A DNA stretch of 64,000 bases from Microstegium vimineum. Its lineage: Eukaryota > Streptophyta > Magnoliopsida > Poales > Poaceae. Under the pieces are notes generated by a model. It did not search any database and had not been told where the DNA came from. It saw only the letters and a list, made by a program, of their open reading frames with translations. Where the stretch lies: the NCBI GenBank assembly GCA_022036555.1, contig CM039134.1, positions 14,136,818 through 14,200,817 on the forward strand, read 5' to 3'. This document shows, in pieces, positions 22,797 to 35,000 of the stretch (positions are counted from its first letter, which is position 1; each line of letters starts with the position of its first letter). The position numbers and the translations under genes are program-made.

Positions 22797-25255
22797 TAAA
22801 TACAAATTCAAATTCAAATGGGTTCAGTGGTTTAGTCTGATCTAGTACCTACTAGGCAGTTAAGCCCGGCGGCCAGCCGGCCCTGGTGGCACTTGTGTTT
22901 CATCAGAAGGAAGCCGGCCGTATGGTTTCAGGGTTTCAGCTGGAGAGACATGCATGCAGCTGGGACTGGCACTGGGCCCCGTGCGTGTATCCGTCCCATC
23001 AGACGATCAGATGCATGCAGCGAAGCGTGGCTGGAGCTGGCAGCTGGATCAACAAATCGCCGGCCGGCCGGCCTGCCACACGAGATACCTCTCGGTCCTG
23101 ATCCTGCTGTGTGCTGTGCTGGTAGCCGGTACATGCATGGATGCATGACCCATTGGCTCGTGTACCACCCCGTACGTACAGTAGAAAATAACACATGGGG
23201 CAGTAGAGGCACAGCGATCAGATCAGATCGTAGGGTGGCAGCCACTTTGTGTGCTGTCAATCAACCTATGGCCGGTGAAAACCTACTGTGCAATGCCAAT
23301 GCCATGGCAGGAACTAGGAGTCTAGGAGTACTAGTAGTAGGAGCTAGCCAGTGACTGGACTAGTACTGCACTACAGTGCTCGCATCTTCTGGTGACTGGT
23401 ACACAAACAAGGGGACAAATCCGTTGACAACGGCGACAGATTGTCGGGTTAAGCAACCATTTGGATCGGGATTTGTTTCTTGGAACAAAATTCTGCAAAT
23501 GTCGAGAAAAAAGTAAGCAATTGCAACAGATAGGAATAATCTCCCATTCTACAATCTTCAAATTGCTCTGTGTTCCCTGTTCTCGGAAATAAATAAATAA
23601 AAATTCTAGATTGATTTTGTACCTCAACTTTTGATAATACCCCATGGATATGCATCATTCCAATTTCCTAGAAACTTATATAAGTATATATTTCAATTGG
23701 GTTTTTACGATTGCACTAAATATTTACCCATCGCATATATTTATATTAGTATATAATCACACTTCATGACATGTCAGCAATTAAACAGTTTAGTACAATG
23801 GGGGACTATGGCATGTGTGCCCAGTATATCATGCTGCTTCATTTGGCCATGGATTTGATGGTACTATGGTGTGCCAAATAAATGTTGCTTTAGGCTTTCC
23901 TTGGAACATATATTTTGGATTCATTTGAGGAATTTTGTAGGATTTGAATTTTATAGGATTTTTTCATATGTGGCCATTTCAGAATTTGACTGGTCATCTT
24001 TATTAAATTATGTCAATTCTAATGGAATAACACGATTCACATGAATTTTAGAGAAGATGGAACCTCTTGAAACCTTTTTCTAAAGGGGGCTCTATTAAAA
24101 AAAAGAAGTTTTATTACACACTATGTCCCTAACATAATCTAGAACCCTAACAAAAGGAACACAACTCTATGTAATCTAAGGGCTAAATAGCCAACTCATG
24201 TGCAACTTTATTTCATTCTCTTTCAATCTTGTTCTGAGCTATGCTCAGTAGCAACTGATCTTCAACCTTGGCACCAACAATGAGGGGTGCCAAGTGATGC
24301 ATTGCACCTTTCCTTAGTTATACCGGCACCAAAGTGCAATATGATTGACGGAGCATGGGTTTGTCCGCTGACCTTGACACCAAATGAACTCCTTCCATGC
24401 ACATAGTTGCTTCCGCATCCCCCGCACATCTCTATCATGAAAAAAGACTCATGAAGTCATTTATAAAGGTTGACATGATGCATCTCTGATGATGCCTAAT
24501 TATATATATAGATGCATAAAAACTGATTCGTGCTTAATTGTTGGTGCAAGACAAAGAAGTGACATGTCACTACTTCTCATAGGTTAGGAGTTGAACTACT
24601 TAATTAACCTGTACATGAGAATGAGCTCTAATGTGAACAACTATTAGTAATGATTCAAGGCTTGACCAAAATGGTGGCACCTATGCCTGGTCAACATGCA
24701 GAATAGCCTAGTCTCACTAGCGTGACACATCACTATGGATGGCAGAAGTTTGTGTGTATAGTAGTACCGATTATTTGTCTATGTATTTGTTTGTCTAAGC
24801 TCAAAGAAATTTCAAACTCTACCACTTGCTCGACGAGGGGTAGGGCTATGTCGTTAAGAGTAGCTCAAGTAATTTAAACTCACTTAAGCTAGTTAAGAAT
24901 TGTGTATTGCATCGAACTCAAGCACATTTTGCATACAAAATCATAGGTCATAACGGTAATGATAAATTGAGTATCATGTTGTGATAATTTCAATTTGATG
25001 CGTGGTGTGTTGAGGTGTAGTAGAGGTGAATCCTAGTACTCCTATCCATCTCTATTGCTCATTGAGCAACATGGGCAAACGTGTGAAATGTTGGTATGTG
25101 ACTATGTCAATTAGCCATTATGAACTTATAAATTATATTAGAAGTGGACTCATGCCATTGTGGTCTAAAGTTGTGCACAATTCAAATTATCACACTCACA
25201 ATAATTATGATTTTTCTTTTGTTGGTTGACTTTAATGTAAGTTTTAGAATATAAT
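22797..25255. other. Intergenic DNA; no gene seen
   Basis: Frames at 22886-23354 on both strands overlap GCATGC- and CCGGCC-rich DNA and have no domain. From 23650 to 25255 the DNA is AT-rich with frequent stops. I cannot extend the copia pol remnant further left than about 25260. Confidence 0.5.
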
Positions 25256-25257
25256 GT

Positions 25258-26130
25258 AGCTTATTGGGACCTAAAGTTCCCTATGTGAGCACCATTGGAG
25301 CACTAGTATACCTAGCGAACTACACAAGATCTGATATTGCATTCATTGTAAACTTGTTCGCAAGGTATAATGTTGCCCTAACCAAAAGGCATTGGGATGG
25401 AATCAAGAATGTCCTCATGTACCTGCAAGGTACCCAAGAACTTGGTTTGTGGTCCATTCCCGAAGAAACAAGTCTCAACTTTGGTGGGATATGTGGATGC
25501 TGACTATATGTTTGATCCGCATAATGCCAGTCCTTAGATTGGTTTCAAATTTCTATTTGGTTGTACAACCATTTCATTGCAATCTAAATCAAACCTTGGT
25601 TGCTAAGTCAACCTTCAACCTACTACCACTTACATATAATTACAATTTATATGGCCACACAAGAAGTGTTTGGCTCAGAGGATGGTCGTCATAAAGTTAT
25701 GTGGCCCGTCTCAACGCCTCCCCTACCATTATATGTAAAATTAAAGCTACTTGTATTGCACAAATGCATACAGGTATGTGAAGAGCAATCTCACAAAGCA
25801 TATGGCTCTAATGTTTTTTTTATCCCCAAGAGCTGTAGAATATGAGAGAGGTAATTATCCTACAAACTTAGTTTGTGAAAATCTTGTACATTTATTGATA
25901 AAATCTTTGCCAGTCTCTAGCTTCCACAAATATGTGTGGAATTGGCATGAAACGACTTAGTGAGTTACATGATTCAGGGAGGCGAGAGGGGGAAAATCTG
26001 TGAAACCGTAGTCCATAATTGTGATATCAAAGATCACAAAATGGTCCAGAAGGCCAGTAGGTCCTGAAAGACCTACATATTACAAGCTGGTCCTATTGGA
26101 TTTTCTTACGCAAAGTTTTAATGAGGCAAC
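25258..26130 (+). pseudogene. Decayed Ty1/copia pol 3' end (RT tail and RNase H)
   Basis: GPKVPYVSTIGALVYLANYT followed by RSDIAFIVNLFARYN and KRHWDGIKNVLMYLQGTQEL is the conserved end of copia reverse transcriptase leading to RNase H. The RNase H part continues in broken frames as GYVDADYMFDPHNA and later SNLTKHMALMFF (relatives have TKHI..KFF) and a DLFTKALP-like LLIKSLPVSSFHK near 25880-25930. Several stops and shifts break it. After it, 26085-26130 (GATTTTCTTACGCAAAGTTT) resembles the start of a copia-type LTR. No upstream gag, integrase or partner LTR is visible. Confidence 0.7.
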
Positions 26131-26466
26131 AAGTGTAACATGGCTTGTGCATGTGCAATGTACTCTTTTCTCCTACCATTTTTCCATTTCTTTTTTAAAG
26201 AGAATTTTTAATGTGGCATACACATATCTTAAATTTGACAAGGGGAAGTGTTGTGAGAGCAAAGTAAAAAATCAGTGTGAAACTACGACTTTAAATGGTG
26301 GCCAGATTAATGAAAAAAAATAGTGTAGAAGTTAAATAGTAAAATTAAAGTAGCCATGTTCTACTTCTTTCATCTATAAAAGAGGGTCTACGGAGAGTTG
26401 AAAGGGACACATCTGTATACAAGTCCATGTACAGAAATTATCCAGACATAAAAGAGTTGTGTTCTA

Positions 26467-26726
26467 CTCCCTCCATCCCAAATTGTAAGTCATTCCAAGA
26501 ATTTTGGAGAGTCAAAGTTTATAAAGTTTGATCAAATTTATATAATATGATAATAACATATTTGATACCAACTAAGTATCATTAGATTCTTTATTAGTTA
26601 TATTTTCATACTATACTTATTTGATGTTATAAATATTTATGTTTCTCTCTATAATCTTTGGTCAAACTTAAAATATTTTGACTCTCCAAGATTTTTAGAA
26701 TGACTTACAATTTGGAATGGAGGGAG
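26467..26726. mobile_element. Stowaway-type MITE (260 bp)
   Basis: Ends CTCCCTCCATCCCAAATTGT and ACAATTTGGAATGGAGGGAG are near-perfect complements, continuing through AAGTCATTCCAAGAATTTT, and TA flanks each side. The long intact arms suggest a fairly recent insertion. Confidence 0.9.
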
Positions 26727-26994
26727 TATATCTCAATCCTAATTTTCTGGCATCTTGTGCTTGTGTACCAATTAGCAAAGGAAGAACTCGATTCGTGACA
26801 AAAACAAATGTCAAACCGTTGAATGATTAAAGCCCGAACTTAGAGCACCTACAATAACTTGAAAAAACACTTGGTATTCTTATAAGTTTGGCAAAATCAT
26901 AAATTTTCTTCTCTAATAACTCGTTAAACCAGCTTTGTATTTATCCAAAGTTGCTACCTAGAGGTGCCGCGCGCGGCTCAGGTTGCCATCACGA

Positions 26995-27300
26995 TTTTTT
27001 CTCCCTCCGCTCGAACTGCATGTGTGGGTTTTTTTTCTTTTTTTTCCTCCACTCGTATGTATGCATGCGTTGGGTTTGCGTGGTTTTTTTTTCTTTTTTC
27101 CCTCCACTCGTTGGGTGGGTTTTTCCCCTTTTTTTCTCTCTCCGCTCGTATATGCATGCGTGGAGTTTTTTTTCCTTTTTTCCCTCCGCTCGTATCTGCA
27201 TGCGTGGGGTTTTGTTTTTTCCTTTTTCCCCCTCCGTTGGTATTTGCTTTTTTTCCCTCCGCTGGTATCTGCATGCGATGGAGACTTGTGGGTCTTTTTT
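26995..27300. repeat. T-rich tandem minisatellite, about 45-60-bp unit
   Basis: Six or so imperfect copies of a unit made of a poly-T/C tract, CCCTCCGCTCGTAT and TGCATGCGTGG, followed by TTTTTTT. Open frames on both strands here (up to about 120 codons of Phe/Ser/Arg or Lys/Arg repeats) are by-products of the repeat, not genes. Confidence 0.8.
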
Positions 27301-27374
27301 TTCAAGTTTGGTAAGTTAGAATAGCAAATTATTGGAGATAAGATACTTTTCCACTTACCAAATAATTTAGCAAC

Positions 27375-27775
27375 TTTTTTTTTTGATAAAAGCCTTAAGC
27401 CAAGCTTTATTGATCAAATAAGGTGATATCGTTTGATAACAATCGAACAATGAAACTAGGGGGATCATCGTCCCAGATACAGTTTTCTTTAGAAATCATA
27501 GCTTGCCTAGCTAATTCATGCGCCACTTGGTTTGCTTCCCTGCTCAAATGCTCAATAGAGATCTCTTGGAAACCACACCATACTGAATGACATTCGTCAT
27601 ATATTGTGGCAGCAGAATTCGCAGTGAAGCCTGCATTCTCCATAATATCAACAACCTCCACATAATCAGATTGAACGATCAAACGATTTGATAAGTCAAT
27701 TTTTCCAAGTTGTTGGAGATGCTCAAGAATCTGGCTCAATTCTCGAAAGATTATGCTCACTCTTTTTTTGTTGGG
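27375..27775 (-). pseudogene. 5'-truncated LINE: RNase H-like domain and poly(A) tail
   Basis: On the minus strand, 117 codons (27760-27407) include RLIVQSDYVEVVDIMENAGF, then ECHSVWCGFQEISIEHLSRE and ANQVAHELARQAM, which is the RVT_3/RNase H region found near the end of grass LINE-type elements, and finally WDDDPPSFIVRLLSNDITLF before the stop. The 3' tail ends in an A-run (T-run at 27375-27384 on the plus strand) just after AATAAAGCTTGGCTTAAGGC. Everything upstream of this domain is missing, the usual outcome of incomplete LINE insertion. Confidence 0.75.
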
Positions 27776-27779
27776 TAGA

Positions 27780-28980
27780 GAAGTACGCGGCCCTTTTATA
27801 TGGTGATCCAGATGACCGTACTGTGGGCTGTTGTGATCGGAAATTGGTGGGCTAGATAATTTGTTGGGCTGTTATTTGCACTGGTGGGCTTTCGGCGTAT
27901 CAAATCAGCGGCTTTCTAGTTACACATGAAGTTGGCCCATATGAAACAATGGTAGCAGCCCCAGTCGAAGCAGGACACTGCCGCATCTTTTATCAACTGA
28001 TTTTGCCCCACTTCTTTTTGACTTGGTATTGCAGTGGAGAACCACTTTCTGACTGCGCCTATCTTTACCAAAAGCAAGAGCACCATGGCATGCATGTTCC
28101 ATTTGGATTTGTGTCCATTCACTTGCCAGTCCGTGCTCTTTATGCATGTGACCATTCTAGCAATCTACTACAAGTTTATTTATCGATATGTGCAAAGACA
28201 TATGTAGATAAAGATCATTACTAAATCTCTTTTTTTTTTGTCAAGTAGGAAACCTCTTTTTCCTTTTTCTTTTCAGAGCTATAAGCATGTCAAAAGTCTA
28301 GCTCGAATTAATATTGAAAGCCCCTAGATATGGTGCGACGATAAGTTGGAAGTTGCTCGCGTGTTTCCAAATTTCAATCCAGATGATTCACACTGAAGTG
28401 GCAAAAAGTGCTTCCCGTGCCAGCCAAACGATATTTGGTCAGTAGATCTTTGTTATGTTTGACATGTGAATTATATTGCAATATACTAGTATATTGGTGC
28501 GTTCTCTTCGATGCAAACGAAATGCCCTGCCCACGAAGATAAGTTTAATTTCAATCTGCAAGGGGACGGAGCGGAGCGCTCCTCTTACCAAACCTGTGAT
28601 CCATTCTCAATTAAATAAGGTTAGGGTCGTGCTCCGTTCGAACCTGACAAAGCTGCCAGCAGAGTGGGTGCACAGCATCAGCGTGCAAGCGGCCTGATAG
28701 CTAAGCAAGCAGGGTCCTTACTACTAGTCTACCTGTACCAAATTACTCTCTCCATGCTTCCAAAAATAACCAAGTATCCATAAAAAAATAAGTAATTAAA
28801 AATAGAACACAACAATAAGTAGTACCAAATTACTCTTCAAACAAGTACCAAGCAACTGTCCATGCATATTTTTAGTGGTGTCTGGTGTGCCTCCAAGGCT
28901 CCAACATATCAGAAGTGCTAAAAAACTACTTAAATTACAGAGCCTCAACAATCCAACATGTTGCCTAACTTACATTACAA
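27780..28980. other. Intergenic DNA; no gene seen
   Basis: No domain or exon chain could be supported on either strand. Confidence 0.5.
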
Positions 28981-29072
28981 GCCTCAACAATAGTTCAAAG
29001 TAGACACATTTTTGGAACTGATTTTCATCGATAGTTCAGCTCCCTCTGGAGGAGGCAAGGGAAGGGGCTGCC

Positions 29073-30660
29073 CTACCCGTGGAGATGGTCGTGGCAACGC
29101 CCTTTGCTGCATCTCTGTGATGGTATGGAGTGGCGCCCGCTTGGCTTTGTGTTTCGTTGTAGCACTCCGGATTCCTTTCGCTTTGTTGTTGATGAGGAAA
29201 TTTTCTGCATCACAGGGGAACAACAATGAACATGTAGTATTCTACCAACACAACGGATTGAGGTAAGATTATAGCAAACCTAACCTTTGCAGTGCCAATA
29301 GGTGCCAAGGTCTCAGCTGCGGCATCAAGGGCGGCAATAGGGAACGATCGGTCCTTGTCGTGAACATCGGCACCAGCACCTTGGTGTCCCCCTCCAGCGA
29401 CAGGGTCAACTCCAGCAACCCAAGGAGGAGGCACGAATCGTGATTGCCCAGCCATGGCTGACGATGGTGGCGGCTCAGTCACCCATGCCGGCGTCAGCGA
29501 CGACCTTTGCTGCATCGATGACATTATGTTATCACAGAGGCGAGAGGCAAATATATATGATGTATGCAGCTCATTTAATTTGAAGTGCAGGCAGGCTAAT
29601 TCAGAGAAGTGTCGTTGTGTCAGTGATCTACATACGCATTACTGGTACACAACTTCGAATGCCTGAACTGGTACCCAAGGCAATTGACCTCATCTACATG
29701 CGCTAGCAGCTTATTAGCTACAGTAGCTACCTAGCTGGAGATAAACTAATACTGTACAAAGCACACAATACAAGTTGATGAGAAAGAAAGAAAGCAGTAG
29801 TACTAGCTAGCTAGTGTGTAGGATAGTTTAATTTGTGCATGCATGTGTAGTTTAATTTGTTCAGGTCTATTTAAAAATGAATCGTGACAAAACACATCAA
29901 AATATTTTCACATGTACTAGCGGTGCTAATTAAGTGATATTGCTGACACTACCAAGTACTAACGCTATTTAGTACTACTATGAGTATATGGATAAGGGTC
30001 ACATGTCCAGACTGAAGGTCCAGAGAGGACCTGATCTGATACAGTTAAACTGAATTTTCACATGTCCAAACTGAAGGTCCAGAGAGGACCTGAACTGAAT
30101 GTTAAACTGAAGGTACTACTATGCCATCAATTTTGCAGATAATGATTAAAAGTAAATTACGAAAACCATTGCACTGACAAGTGACAAGATGCAAAATGTT
30201 ATAATGTCCCTTTATTTTATAAAGAAAAACAACATCAGATAACAGACTCGACAGATGTACCATTTTTCTAGAACTAGCTAGGGAGAAGAGGACTGGAGGG
30301 GTTATTGGAGAAGCAAAGAAGGAAAAGCAGGGGTGGGAGCTCTCATCCGTTCTTCCGCGAGCAGCGAGAGTCTGACACATCAAAATGTTTTCACATGTAC
30401 TAGCGGCGGCGATTGAGGACAGGGAACTCGGTTTTGCACAGCCGAGCAGGCAGGGAAGAGAAAGGGGTTGGAAATACCTGGTCGGTGCTCTTCACCGGCG
30501 AAGGACTAGGCACCTGTCGTAGGGCGGCGGCTGTAGTTCTTGCACTAGGCTCCTGGAATTAACACCGATCTGGGAGCTCGATCTGGACTGGGGCGCTATC
30601 GGAGATGAGCCGCCGCCGCGCAGGAGCGCCGGGTGATGCCGGTGTCGTGGAGCCGACGGT
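29073..30660 (-). CDS. Weak candidate for a short spliced gene of unknown function
   Basis: I do not recognise this product. A GC-rich block (30660-30479, minus) ends ACCGACCAG|GTATTT, a good donor. A later block opens at 29455 with MAGQSRFVPPPWVAGVDPVA and runs to GTAK|GTTAGG at 29285; an acceptor TGATGCAG|AAAA at 29205 then gives about 43 more codons, Lys/Arg/Ser-rich, to a stop near 29073. Total would be about 100 residues with no domain, membrane segment or signal peptide. The alternative frame in the last exon is longer, so the junctions are unsure. It could be a gene, a captured fragment in a transposon, or chance. Confidence 0.22.
29995..30112. repeat. Tandem duplication, about 59-bp unit
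   Basis: Two copies of TCACATGTCCA(G/A)ACTGAAGG followed by TCCAGAGAGGACCTGA and GTTAAACTGAA lie head to tail, differing at a few bases. Confidence 0.8.
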
Positions 30661-31595
30661 GGGGGAGGGTCGACCCTAGGGTCACCGGGGGTCGACAGGG
30701 TCGGGACCCTTTTGCCCCTGTTTGAGTCCGGGTTGACTCGACCCGATCCAAGGGCTAATTTGAGGAGCGGTCCGGCCTTAAAAACGGGTCGAACCCAACC
30801 CCTTGCAGGCTGAGTTTAATTGCAAGATAGCCATACATTTTTTCTGGATGACATAATGATCCACGAAGCATACAGAAAGGAGGAAGATGCTATGGATGAT
30901 GCATGCAGTTTATCCCGGAATGTTGAAGCAAATACTACTAGTGTGAGTTTGTGACGTTTGGCTATCCTAATCCTGCGTGTGATGGTGATCCAATCCAAAG
31001 GTCCCATAAAAGCAGAGACACATGGAAAAGCAAAGCGAAAGCACGACGTCAAATTAAAGGCGTCTTTGTCTCCATCCTCACCACCTCAGCCCTTTTGCTT
31101 TCCATGCAGTGCAGTGCAGTGCAGTGCACGGGCGGTCTGTCAGAAACGCAAATGCATATGGCTCGTCACCATCTCTGGACCCATATATTCTATCGATCGC
31201 CTAAACATTGTCAAAATGTTGCCACATGCATCCGAGTACAAGATCGATGTGGGTCTCTTATTAATTTATTTATTATTACTCTAGTTTATATATGTATGTA
31301 TGTGCCTTTACAATAACATCATCCGTGATCTCTGTTTTTACAGAACTACTAGATGAGGCTAAATAAGTGGCATGCATATTCTCATGTCTATGCAATGCAA
31401 CTTTATCTTTGGTTCGATCTCTTCTTCTCCCACTACTACATATCTCGTCTTGGACAAAAGAAGATACGTACGAAGAAAGTAAAAAAAGAAAAAGAAAAAG
31501 AAAAGAGCAACTACTCCTACTAGATAGAAGATTATTACACAAGACTGTTGTACGTCCAGGCAGCAACAACAGAGCAGCAGCAGCCAGCAGGACTG

Positions 31596-34394
31596 TCAAT
31601 GTGCAGGGTAGAAAAGAGGGGTAGGGTCCCTCTGCATCTTTCCCTCCACATCGATCCGGACCCTGTTCATCTTCTCCTCGCACCAGTGCAGCTGCTGGTC
31701 GGTGGTGTCCGGCATGCGCAGCACCCGCGCCACCACCTTGAGGTCGATCAGGCCCAGCAGGATGGACAGCTCCTCCTCCTCCCTCAGCCTCGTCCTCCTC
31801 AGGCACCGCCGCGGCCGCGTCAGGTCCTTGAGCCGGCTCTTCTTCTGACCGTACAAATTGCCACGCATTCATTCAGTCATTCATTCATTCGTAGGGAAGG
31901 GAACGTGATCAACTGACTCACTTTCTTGTTGGCTTTCTTGAGTGTGATGACCAGCGTCTGATCCACGGCGCTCGCCCTCCTCTTCACCATCTCTCTGAAC
32001 ATCTCGTAGTGGCTCCTCTTGTCGGCGCGGAGGAACGCCATGAACGTCCTGATGGACTCCTCCAGTATCAGCAGGAACTGCACTGCCGATATCAGATCAT
32101 CCTTCTCGTCATCCTCGTCTGCGTGCACGCACACCGATCAGATACGATATGATGGCTGCAGACGATGATGAGCACAACCACGAGCTAGGCACGAACAGAG
32201 CAGTCCAAACCAACCTCTGAACTCCGGGACGAGGAGCAGCTTGGGCGTGGAGTTCTTCATCCTCGCATACACCTCGGGGCGCCGCCCATACTCGTACGTC
32301 TCGTTCTCCACGAAGCGGTGCAGCAGCACCTGGAACTGCTGGAACTCCTGCGCCACGCGCGCCGGGCAGCACCGCGCCGCGATGTTGCCGTCGCCACCGT
32401 TGTGCCGCCGGAAGCTGGTGTAGTTCCAGTTCAGGGCCTCCCACGTGAGGCACACCTGCGCCACGTACGCGCGCTCCAGCTCCGGGTACGGGTCCCGCAG
32501 CCCGATGATGGGCGGCTTTTTAGGGGCCATCGGCTTCGGCGTCAGCTTGTGCACGATCCGCTCCGACATCGACCGCGGCTGGTACTTGATGGACCGGAAT
32601 GACTCTGCATCAAGAAATGTGTAAATAATAAGTAATGTTCTTGATTGAGCCCACCATGTCGATCAAAGCGTCGCAGATTACTGGAATCGCGCGTCATTTA
32701 AGCTTTTTTTTTTGTTAAGAAAACTAGTCTTGGGTAATGAGTGGTAATGATACCTTGACAATTTTTAGAATGTACTTACTGTTTTTTATTTCTAGACAGA
32801 CAAAAGGAAACAAACAGAAACAGTTTGTTCGATCTTGCGTGGCATTCCGGCTACCGTACCTGTTTCGGTGAGCTTCTGGGCGCCGACCCGGTGGAAGTAG
32901 ACCATGTCCTCGTCGTACTTGCGGAAGAGCGTGTACGACTCCCACCTTGCCGAGCTCCGGCGCGACGACGACGAGAAGGGGTACTCCGTCTCCGAGTCCT
33001 TGGTCACCGTCGAGCTCTGCCACTCCACCGAGCTCTTGGACGTCGACTCGCTCGTCAGCGTCGACGCGCCGAACCGGCTGCTGTCCCCGCAGTTGTTCTT
33101 GTCTAGCTGCTTGTCGTCGTCCTGCTGCAGCTGCGCCGCCTTCGCTCCTCCTCCTCCGGACACCACGCCGCCCTCCAGCAGGAGCTTCCTGGTGTCGGCG
33201 AGCGCGCGGTTGTTCACGAACAGCTTGACGACGTCATGCTGGCCTTCATCAGAAAAGCTCTTCCCCTGCTGCGGCCGGCCCTCCTCTTCGTGCTCGGCAC
33301 GGTCGGCGTCGGCGTTGCCACGACCGCCTTCTTCTCCTGTTCGGTGGCGTTCCTGCTGCTTGTTCCCTGAAACCAGGTGGTGACGATGACAGACAATGCG
33401 TCGTCAGATCAAGATGAAACGAATGAAGATGAGAATGACAAGAAGCAGACATATCTAGGAGATCGATCGATTGCATTGCCTTCGATGGAGACATGCTCCG
33501 GTGGCACGAGTACGACGGCGACCGGAGCAGGAGCACTCCGCAGTTCCGGTTCCAGGACGGTCGTCGTCGTGGGGACATCGACGGCGATGCCGCCCTTCGC
33601 CGCCTCCTCCTGCACCAGCTGCACCGGTTCGGGTTCTGCATCGACGACGATGCGATGGTTCTGGGTGTGCGCCGGCGAGATGCGGCCAGATTCCTCCATG
33701 GGAAAGTTGCTCTCCGCCTGCAGCAAGCAACGTGCGGTTTCTGTAGCCGTGGCGTACAGGTGCCGGTGGTGATCCTTTCCTTCGTCGCCAAGCAGCAGCG
33801 TGGTGTCCTCGAACACGACCTCGTCGAACCAGAACAGCATGTCCGCCTGCTGTCCTTCAACGATATCCGCGGCGGCGGCGTACTCTGCTTCATCGTCGGC
33901 GGCCAGCATGGCCTCCGTGCGGTGGTCGTCGCAGCGGCCATCGTCGTACCAACTACTGTATACATAGAAAACAACGAAAAGTTTGAGCTGAGCGCCATGA
34001 CACACGCACGCATGCATGAATGCCAAAGATCCGTGTGTGAACTACTGCAGCCGGCCAGTTACCTTGTCGGGTCCTTGGCGGTGGTGGCCCTGTGGTGCAG
34101 GCGCGCGAAGAGCTTGGCGAGGAGGAGGAGCAGGAGGTAGCCGAGGAGCAGAAGGAGGTTGAGCGACGCGAGGGCGCGGAAGAGGAGAGACGGCGGCATC
34201 ACTGCACCAGCTGCAGGTCCGTCCATGCCGCCGGCGCCGGGGGAAGAAGAAGAAGCGTCACCAAGCCGCTGCTGGTGCTGCGGCAGGCCGAAGAAGCCGA
34301 AGAAGCCGAAGCCATGAGGAGAAGCCTGCGGGCCAAGCACTTGGTGCAGCAGCGCCACACGGGAACACCAGCTGCTGCCGCTCGCATTGCGCAT
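31596..34394 (-). CDS. DUF1666-family membrane-anchored protein, six exons
   Basis: Function unknown; plant DUF1666 proteins are sometimes labelled 'ribosomal protein L34Ae', which I would not rely on. Exons (minus): 34394-34063, 33955-33480, 33366-32860, 32604-32215, 32118-31922, 31844-31596; 716 residues. A Leu-rich membrane segment lies at about 75-97. The middle (110-430) is acidic, low-complexity and probably disordered. The conserved part begins near 415 with WESYTLFRKYDEDMVYFHRV and runs through DPYPELERAYVAQVCLTWEA, VAQEFQQFQVLLHRFVENE and SILLGLIDLKVVARVLRMP to a stop after FYPAH. All junctions keep frame; intron 2 needs a GC donor (GAAG|GCAATG). An in-frame second Met at residue 57 could be the true start, giving 660 residues. 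No neighbour suggests a role. Confidence 0.82.
33367..33479 (-). other. Intron 2 of the DUF1666 gene, likely GC-AG
   Basis: The exon before must end one base into a codon and the next begins GG after TTTCAG. The only donor in that phase is GAAG|GCAATG; nearby GT sites are in other phases with poor context. The joined reading is VSIEG then NKQQERH. An alternative pairing (a weak GT donor with an acceptor six or more bases downstream) cannot be excluded. Confidence 0.55.
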
Positions 34395-34440
34395 CTACTA
34401 CCGAGACGAACTGGCCGAGAGTGTGTGACTCGATCTTCTA

Positions 34441-35000
34441 GAGAGAGAGAGAGGAAGGAAGCTCTCTCTGGTTCTGGCTGGGATACAGAGACAGATCGAC
34501 ACGGCGGCCAGCCGCGCCACCTGCTTTGTTCGTTCGAGAGGAAAGTGGCTGGCGGTGAGAGATGGACGATGGATGGGCTGGCTAGCAAATGGTTTGGGGA
34601 GACATCAGACATGTACACAAAGCTAGTAGCTTATAGGAAGGGAAGGGTTTGCATAAAGCTGGAGGATGGAGTGGCGCGTGCATGGGGCCCGACGTGATAT
34701 AAAGATGAGAAAATGACGTGAGAAAAAGCCGGAAGCAAGCGATCTTGTGTTCGTTAGTACAAAGCGAGATCGATCGATCGGTAAACTATATGTTGGTGAG
34801 AGGGTGAGAGGCGGCCAGCAGCAGAGCAGACAGGCCCTGGATCAAGTGCCTTGCATTATGAGGTAAGCCCATATGCGATATGCGTTTCATCACCTGGGTT
34901 TTGGTATAATGTGATCATGATCGACATCTGCCGCGCGCACTTTGATTGTTACTACCAGCATCTTCTTCTTTTTGTTTCCTTTGATCGATTCGATGGATAT
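34441..35000. other. 5' flank of the DUF1666 gene
   Basis: Contains a GA/CT run (34441-34456) just upstream of the first Met on the minus strand, and a TTTATATC at about 34698-34705 (minus) that could serve as a TATA box. No coding sequence is supported. Confidence 0.35.

Noticed and set aside
22886..23354. 153-codon plus-strand frame and its minus-strand counterparts
   Set aside because: No domain, no repeatable exon structure; GCATGC/CCGGCC-rich DNA.
26951..27324. Five overlapping frames of 100-120 codons on both strands
   Set aside because: They come from the T/C-rich tandem array and translate to Phe/Ser or Lys/Lys/Thr repeats.
32138..34026. Plus-strand and alternative minus-strand frames over the DUF1666 gene
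   Set aside because: Shadows of the true exons; only one chain of minus-strand exons joins in frame to give the DUF1666 signature.
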